This document shows positions 59,808 to 64,000 of a DNA stretch of 64,000 bases, piece after piece. Below the pieces are notes generated by a model, which made no database searches, was not told the DNA's origin, and was given only the letters and a program-made list of their open reading frames with translations. The first letter of the stretch is position 1. Every line of letters starts with the position of its first letter. The translations under genes were made by a program, and so were the position numbers. Origin of the DNA: Antrihabitans stalagmiti (GTDB lineage: Bacteria > Actinomycetota > Actinomycetes > Mycobacteriales > Mycobacteriaceae); contig NZ_JAEMNV010000003.1 in NCBI RefSeq assembly GCF_016482825.1, positions 1 through 64,000 of the forward strand, in the 5' to 3' direction.

Positions 59808-61277
59808 TCACCCGATCTTCGCGCCCATCATGTAGACGTTGTAGTCGTTCCAGGTGCTGATGTTGAGGTAGAGATCCTCACCCGTCGACCACGGATGGAT
59901 GAAGCCTCCGTACAGCTGGGGATACTGGGTCACGCTGACCAGCTGCGCCGGTTCGGACCACAGGCCCTGCGGCGAATCGGATTCGCGCAGCACGATTCCC
60001 AGACGAGAGGTGTCGAGATAGCTCATCTGCCAGACGTTTCGGGAGCTGTCGTACCGAACCGACAGCTCACCGACGGGCCCGGTGACAACCGGGGATGCAG
60101 CCTCGAATCCGCCGACCGGAGTCCACGAGTCGTTGCTCCAATACTGGTAGGCGGACGTATTGAGCACCTGGTCCTTCGGCACCCGCGCCAGGCCGACATC
60201 GCCGAGTCGGGTCGGGGGTGTGCCGAACATGTACACGTAGTCGCCCTGCGGAACCATGGCCGAAACCTGGAACTTCGAGAGTCCGAAGATGTTGTCCCAC
60301 TTTGCGAACGGATCCTTAGTCCACGTCTGGCCATGGTCGTCGGAGTACGCGATGCCGCCGTGGTTGGTGAAGAACGTCCCTGGCAGACTCGACCATGTCC
60401 GCATCGACATGTAGCTCATGTACTGCCGGTCGCCGATAGCGAAGCCCGACGTCGGGATCGTCGTGATCTCGACGTTGTCGATCTTGCGGCTGCTCAGCAG
60501 TTCTGCTGCGTGACAACGACTGTCGGTGACCATCGAGTCGTAGCTGACGCCGTCGGAAAGTTCCCGATCCGTGCTGAACGCGAGCACGTTGCTCCGCCAG
60601 TCGCCGCCCATGCCGCCCGGCGGATGAAAACCGCGTCCAACGGTGTCACCGAACGCCGTCGCGATTTCTCCCGGCTTGGACTCCCACATGATGCCGAGAT
60701 CGGTGCCGTACACCTGCCAACGCTTGTCGGTCCGGTTGATCGAGTGCGCGCCGGTCTGCTTCGAGATCTCGACGACCTCGCGAACGCGAGGAGTCGCTCG
60801 TGCAGGCGATCGGGGCGCAGGGTCGACTGCGGGCGTCACCTGCGCCGGCGGGGACGGCAGCGGGTCCGGCTGCTGACCGGGGACCGGAATGCCGAACACG
60901 AACGGCTGCGGCTTGAGAATGAGTTCGGGTAGTCCAAGCAGGCCGGCGAGGCTTTGCGGCGCCGGGCCTTCGTCGGTCAGATCGGGACACGGGTCCGTGC
61001 ATGGGTCGGCGGGCAGGTCGGTCTGGATGCGGACAGGCGCTGTCGTCGGCGCTGGATATGGGACCGGTGAAATCACGGGGTACTGAATCGGCATTTCGAG
61101 GGTCTTCGGTATCGGTCCGACGTGGACCGGTTTCGGATCCGTCGAGCAGGGACCACTTCCGGTGACTCCGGTCGGTGCGCCGGTCGGTTCGGCGTGTGCA
61201 TCGCCGTCGTTCGAGCTGACGATGACGCCAGTACCGAGCGCGACGGACAGCAGCGCCGCAAGAATTCTCTTCTGCAT
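59808..61277 (-). CDS. Secreted DUF4185-domain protein
   Basis: A 489-residue exported protein. The signal peptide ends near AHA-EP (about residue 29). A Pro-rich stalk of ~130 residues follows, with paired Cys (DPCTDPCPD). The DUF4185 domain, from about residue 165, is a five-bladed propeller-like fold: GTDLGIMWESKPGEIATAFGD, GGDWRSNVLAFSTDRE, GIAYSDDHGQTW and YGGFIHPWSTGEDLYLNISTW. Mycobacterial relatives are surface proteins; some DUF4185 enzymes degrade cell-wall arabinan. Confidence 0.8.
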   Translation of the reverse strand: MQKRILAALLSVALGTGVIVSSNDGDAHAEPTGAPTGVTGSGPCSTDPKPVHVGPIPKTLEMPIQYPVISPVPYPAPTTAPVRIQTDLPADPCTDPCPDLTDEGPAPQSLAGLLGLPELILKPQPFVFGIPVPGQQPDPLPSPPAQVTPAVDPAPRSPARATPRVREVVEISKQTGAHSINRTDKRWQVYGTDLGIMWESKPGEIATAFGDTVGRGFHPPGGMGGDWRSNVLAFSTDRELSDGVSYDSMVTDSRCHAAELLSSRKIDNVEITTIPTSGFAIGDRQYMSYMSMRTWSSLPGTFFTNHGGIAYSDDHGQTWTKDPFAKWDNIFGLSKFQVSAMVPQGDYVYMFGTPPTRLGDVGLARVPKDQVLNTSAYQYWSNDSWTPVGGFEAASPVVTGPVGELSVRYDSSRNVWQMSYLDTSRLGIVLRESDSPQGLWSEPAQLVSVTQYPQLYGGFIHPWSTGEDLYLNISTWNDYNVYMMGAKIG

Positions 61278-61364
61278 TCGATTCCTCCCGATTCGACCCG
61301 CCGAGTCGACCCGCTCAGCAACATAGCACCGGGAAGATAGGCAGGTCGCCGCTAGACTTCCGGC

Positions 61365-61841
61365 ATGGTGGCGGCGCCGAAACGGGTGTTCATAGACAAG
61401 CAGAATCCGGCGGCGTACAAGGCCCTCACCTCGCTCGCGTTCGAGATCCGTGCAGCGGCGGCGGCCGTCGGTTTGCCGAGGACGCTGATGGAGTTGGTGA
61501 ACGTCAGGGTGTCGCAGATCAACCGTTGCGTCTTCTGTCTGGATCTACACACCCGACTGGCGCTGGAAGCCGGCGAGAGCACGCAGCGTTTGGCGGTTCT
61601 GCCTGCGTGGAACGAGACGGATCTCTTCGACGACAGCGAGCGCGCGGCCTTGACGTTGGCGGAGGCGGTCACTCGCGTGGCCGGGCAGCACCTCGACGAC
61701 GCCGAATACGCCGCGTTGCACGAGCAGTTCGACGACGCTCAGATTGCCGTGGTGATCTGGGCAGCCGTTGCGATCAATGCATTCAATCGGGTGTCGATCA
61801 TGAGCAGACATCCGATCAGATCGGTAGTAGCCGAGCGGTAG
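61365..61841 (+). CDS. AhpD/carboxymuconolactone decarboxylase family protein
   Basis: A 158-residue all-helical protein with the redox motif CVFCLDLH (C55, C58, H62), typical of AhpD-like alkylhydroperoxidases. It would act in thiol-dependent peroxide removal. The ATG at 61365 follows a weak ribosome site. The MarR gene starts 70 bp later on the same strand, and the two may form a stress-responsive pair. Confidence 0.86.
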   Translation: MVAAPKRVFIDKQNPAAYKALTSLAFEIRAAAAAVGLPRTLMELVNVRVSQINRCVFCLDLHTRLALEAGESTQRLAVLPAWNETDLFDDSERAALTLAEAVTRVAGQHLDDAEYAALHEQFDDAQIAVVIWAAVAINAFNRVSIMSRHPIRSVVAER

Positions 61842-61911
61842 CCGCTATCTGTAATCGGTCGGCTTTTCCGCAACGCCGATACTTGATGTAACAACTCGAT
61901 ACAGTTATCCG

Positions 61912-62397
61912 GTGGCTATTCCGGACTGGTTGGACGAAACCGAGTCGCGTGCGTGGAAGGGCTATGTGCTCACCCGCGACCGGCTTGCAGCCGCCATCGG
62001 ACGAGATCTGGCGCGCGAATCCGATCTGACCTTCGTCGAGTATCACGTGTTGGCGTCGTTGCATTCGACGCCGCAGCACCGAATGGGGCTCAGCGAGTTG
62101 GCTGACACGCTGCAGTGGTCGCAGAGCAGGCTGTCGCATCAGATCACGCGTATGGAACGGCGGAAGTTGGTCGCTCGCGAATCGGCCGTAAGGGATGCGC
62201 GCTGCTCGGACGCTGTGCTGACAGAGACCGGGTTGGAGACCTTGTGCAACGCGGCACCCGGCCATATCGCGAGCGTGCGCAAGCACTTCATCGACAATCT
62301 CGATGATGTGCAGTTGGCAACGCTCGCAGACACTTTCGACACTTTGCTGAAGTATCTCACCGGTGGCGAGCCGGGGCCGAGTCCGCAGAACACCTAG
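61912..62397 (+). CDS. MarR-family transcriptional regulator
   Basis: A 161-residue winged-helix regulator. It contains DLTFVEYHVLASLHSTPQHRM, LSELADTLQWSQSRLSHQITRM (recognition helix), the wing RKLVARESAVRDARCSDAVLTE and C-terminal dimer helices. The GTG start has no clear Shine-Dalgarno and may be leaderless. TTGATGTAACAA at 61883-61894, just upstream, is an imperfect palindrome that could be its own site. Two Cys (RCSDA and LCNAA) might sense oxidants. It is convergent with the tautomerase gene. Confidence 0.87.
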   Translation: MAIPDWLDETESRAWKGYVLTRDRLAAAIGRDLARESDLTFVEYHVLASLHSTPQHRMGLSELADTLQWSQSRLSHQITRMERRKLVARESAVRDARCSDAVLTETGLETLCNAAPGHIASVRKHFIDNLDDVQLATLADTFDTLLKYLTGGEPGPSPQNT

Positions 62398-62401
62398 CTC
62401 A

Positions 62402-62851
62402 TCAGGCGTTTATGGCGTCACGCTCTGTTGCGGCGACGCTCGCCAGGTTCTCGAACTTGACGGCCTGGCCTGCAGCGCCCCAGTTGCCCTCGGGTACCTC
62501 ACGAATCAGTGTCCAGACATGCAACGCCTGCTCGCTTTGTGGATTCAGTCCCGCCGCGCTGACCACTGCCTCGTGGACCTCGCCGATCAGGATGTCTTTG
62601 CGACGCTGCGATAGCGCGCCGGCCGGTACGGTGATGTCGACGCGGAACCGCGGAGCACCGCCGGGTCGGCCGCCGACCGCGAGGTGGTGCTGCGGCAGTT
62701 CGTGCAGGTAGGTCCAGGTGATGCCGCGGAAGAACTCGGTATCGGGAGCCTTCTCCGCGCGCAGCAGAATCGTGACCAGGTCGTCGAGCAGTTGTGCCGA
62801 CTTGTCCGGTGAAATCGCGCCTTCGGGAATTGTCAGATCGATCAACGGCAT
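62402..62851 (-). CDS. Tautomerase-family protein (fused 4-OT/MIF-like)
   Basis: A 149-residue protein with Pro after the initiator Met (MPLIDLTIPEG), the catalytic N-terminal proline of the tautomerase superfamily. It looks like two 4-oxalocrotonate-tautomerase units in tandem; the second begins near FRVDITVPAGALSQRRKDIL, and WTLIREVPEGNWGAAGQ closes it. Related proteins tautomerise, decarboxylate or dehalogenate small acids. It is monocistronic, and the substrate is unknown. Confidence 0.82.
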   Translation of the reverse strand: MPLIDLTIPEGAISPDKSAQLLDDLVTILLRAEKAPDTEFFRGITWTYLHELPQHHLAVGGRPGGAPRFRVDITVPAGALSQRRKDILIGEVHEAVVSAAGLNPQSEQALHVWTLIREVPEGNWGAAGQAVKFENLASVAATERDAINA

Positions 62852-63002
62852 TGTCAGTCATCGCCCTTCGGTGTCGGAGTCACGGACTTCTCGCCCGTAT
62901 TATGTAGTATGGCATAGCACTGACTTGCTGTACCAGTGTGATCGAGCGGCTCGTCGACAGGACTCGGATCGCAACCCGGCCACAGATGCGCATATCCGAC
63001 TT

Positions 63003-63017
63003 TGACAATCGTTTGCA
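63003..63017. promoter_or_regulatory. Candidate Zur box upstream of aztD
   Basis: TGACAATCGTTTGCA matches an actinobacterial Zur-type sequence TGAAAATCATTTTCA at 12 of 15 positions and ends 20 bp before the start of a zinc-metallochaperone gene. Zinc-dependent repression by Zur is the natural reading. Confidence 0.5.
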
Positions 63018-63037
63018 ATAGCGGCTACTTCTTGCGT

Positions 63038-64000
63038 ATGGCAACCACACTTCTTCACCGATCAGGCGGCGCCGCCGTGGCGATATCCCTCGCGGCAGCA
63101 CTTGCGGTCGGGTGCTCGTCGAACGAGCCCGACGGCACCGCGTCCGCTACCTCGACTACTCCACAAGAGTCCGAACCGATCGAATCCGAAACGGCACAGC
63201 CCCGACTGACCGTCACCTACGACGGCGGGATCATGGTGCTGGACGCTGACACGCTGGGGCTGATCCAGACAACCGAACTGGACGGATTCAACCGCGTGAA
63301 TCCCGCGGGCGACAGCAGGCATGTGCTGGTCTCGCACGGCAATTCGTTCCGCGTCCTCGATGTCGGAACCTGGAGCGACAGTCATGGCGATCATTCCCAC
63401 CACTACACGGCGCCGCCGCAACTGACCGACGTCGAGTTCGAGTCCTCCGAACCCGGCCACGTCGTTCGCCACGATGGCAAGACGGTGTTGTTCTTCGACG
63501 GATCGGGTCTGGTCGAGATTTTCGATCCGAACACACTCGACGGTAAGCCGGAGACCCGTACCTACACCGCCCCGGATCCCCATCACGGTGTTGCTGTCGA
63601 GCTCGCCGACGGACGCCTGGTCACGAGTCTGGGTACCGACGAAAAGCGTACGGGCATAGTCGTTCTCGATGCGGCGCGGACCGAAACCGCACGCAGCGAG
63701 GACTGCCCCGGCGTGCACGGCGAGGCTGTTGCAGCAAACGAGGCCGTGACCTTCGGCTGCGAGAACGGTGTGATCGTGTTCAAGGACGGAGCCATCCGCA
63801 AGATCGCCAGCCCCGACTCCTACGGCCGAATCGGAAACCTGTCGGCCAAGGAAGACTCGCCGATCGTGCTCGGTGACTACAAGGTCGACCCGAATGCCGA
63901 GTTGGAACGCCCGACGCGGGTGTCGCTGGTGAACACCGAAACCGGCGAATTGAAGCTCGTCGAACTGGGTACGTCATACACGTTTCGGTCGCTCGGTCGG
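63038..64000 (+). CDS. aztD: Zinc metallochaperone AztD (3' end beyond the window)
   Basis: 321 codons of an exported protein that runs off the right edge. A signal region (MATTLLHRSGGAAVAISLAA) ends in the lipobox-like AVGCSSN. The rest is a beta-propeller with YDGGIMVLDADTL, DGFNRVNPAGDSRHVLVSHG, GDHSHHY (His-rich zinc loop), DPHHGVAVELADGRL and CPGVHGEAVAANEAVTFGCENG. AztD passes zinc to the AztC binding protein of a zinc ABC importer. The other azt genes are expected just past the window. Confidence 0.85.
   Translation, partial: MATTLLHRSGGAAVAISLAAALAVGCSSNEPDGTASATSTTPQESEPIESETAQPRLTVTYDGGIMVLDADTLGLIQTTELDGFNRVNPAGDSRHVLVSHGNSFRVLDVGTWSDSHGDHSHHYTAPPQLTDVEFESSEPGHVVRHDGKTVLFFDGSGLVEIFDPNTLDGKPETRTYTAPDPHHGVAVELADGRLVTSLGTDEKRTGIVVLDAARTETARSEDCPGVHGEAVAANEAVTFGCENGVIVFKDGAIRKIASPDSYGRIGNLSAKEDSPIVLGDYKVDPNAELERPTRVSLVNTETGELKLVELGTSYTFRSLGR

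Noticed and set aside
1-64000. Search for CRISPR arrays, prophage genes and restriction or defence islands
   Set aside because: No regularly spaced repeats, phage structural genes or restriction-modification genes were seen. The only mobile traces are the IS-like end at the left edge and the HNH pseudogene.

Overview
The window is about 64 kb of high-GC, densely coded actinobacterial chromosome. The gene families point to a mycolic-acid actinomycete (Mycobacteriales), most likely Rhodococcus or a close relative. The evidence is the mycobacterial-type succinate dehydrogenase set with its small leading gene, a FadE10-like acyl-CoA dehydrogenase, a DUF222/HNH (13E12-type) gene, an LpqN/LpqT-type lipoprotein, TreS/maltokinase, and many lipid and secondary-metabolism enzymes. 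The genus is an inference from family content; no rRNA or other marker gene is present. No tRNA, rRNA, CRISPR array, prophage or intact insertion sequence was found.

Layout. 1-160: tail of an unidentified gene with an IS-end-like repeat, abutting a broken copy of a chromosomal hairpin repeat. 0.2-6.2 kb: an oxidative cluster with a tryptophan-2,3-dioxygenase-like heme protein, two MpaB-type oxygenases, a large acyl-CoA dehydrogenase and a TetR regulator. 6.2-9.4 kb: a BASS-family transporter, a DctA-type carrier and a hydrolase. 9.5-11 kb: a DUF4097 protein and a ribbon-helix-helix protein whose start lies in a three-box operator. 11-16 kb: an ECF sigma factor, a HAD protein and a tightly overlapping Asp23/Gls24 envelope-stress operon ending in a CsbD-type protein. 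16.2-17.6 kb: a frameshifted HNH gene. 17.9-30 kb: acyl-CoA synthetase, hydrolases, AraC, a secreted lipase, a TetR/OYE/SDR regulon and an ArsR/SDR pair. 29.3-30.9 kb: secreted proteins, including a decayed lipoprotein. 31-38 kb: a short-chain fatty acid transporter, Lon preceded by a HAIR-like repeat, a quinone oxidoreductase and an ABC exporter. 38-41.5 kb: a 34-residue small protein, pirin, a VOC protein, a DNA glycosylase and FabG. 41.7-45 kb: maltokinase and TreS. 45-51.4 kb: a drug exporter, small membrane proteins and the sdh operon. 51.5-64 kb: an LpqN-like gene with a nonsense codon, hydrolases, FadE10, an orphan sugar-binding lipoprotein, an AAA ATPase between short repeats, a DUF4185 secreted protein, AhpD/MarR/tautomerase, and a zinc metallochaperone (AztD) cut by the window end.

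Functional themes. One theme is lipid and xenobiotic oxidation under local repressors: several divergent promoters carry clear inverted or direct repeats beside TetR, ArsR or RHH genes. A second is envelope and protein stress: an ECF sigma factor next to the multi-Asp23 operon, CsbD, and Lon with a candidate HspR site. A third is trehalose to maltose-1-phosphate conversion for alpha-glucan synthesis. A two-hairpin repeat with fixed polarity lies downstream of three unrelated genes and probably acts as a dispersed terminator-like element.
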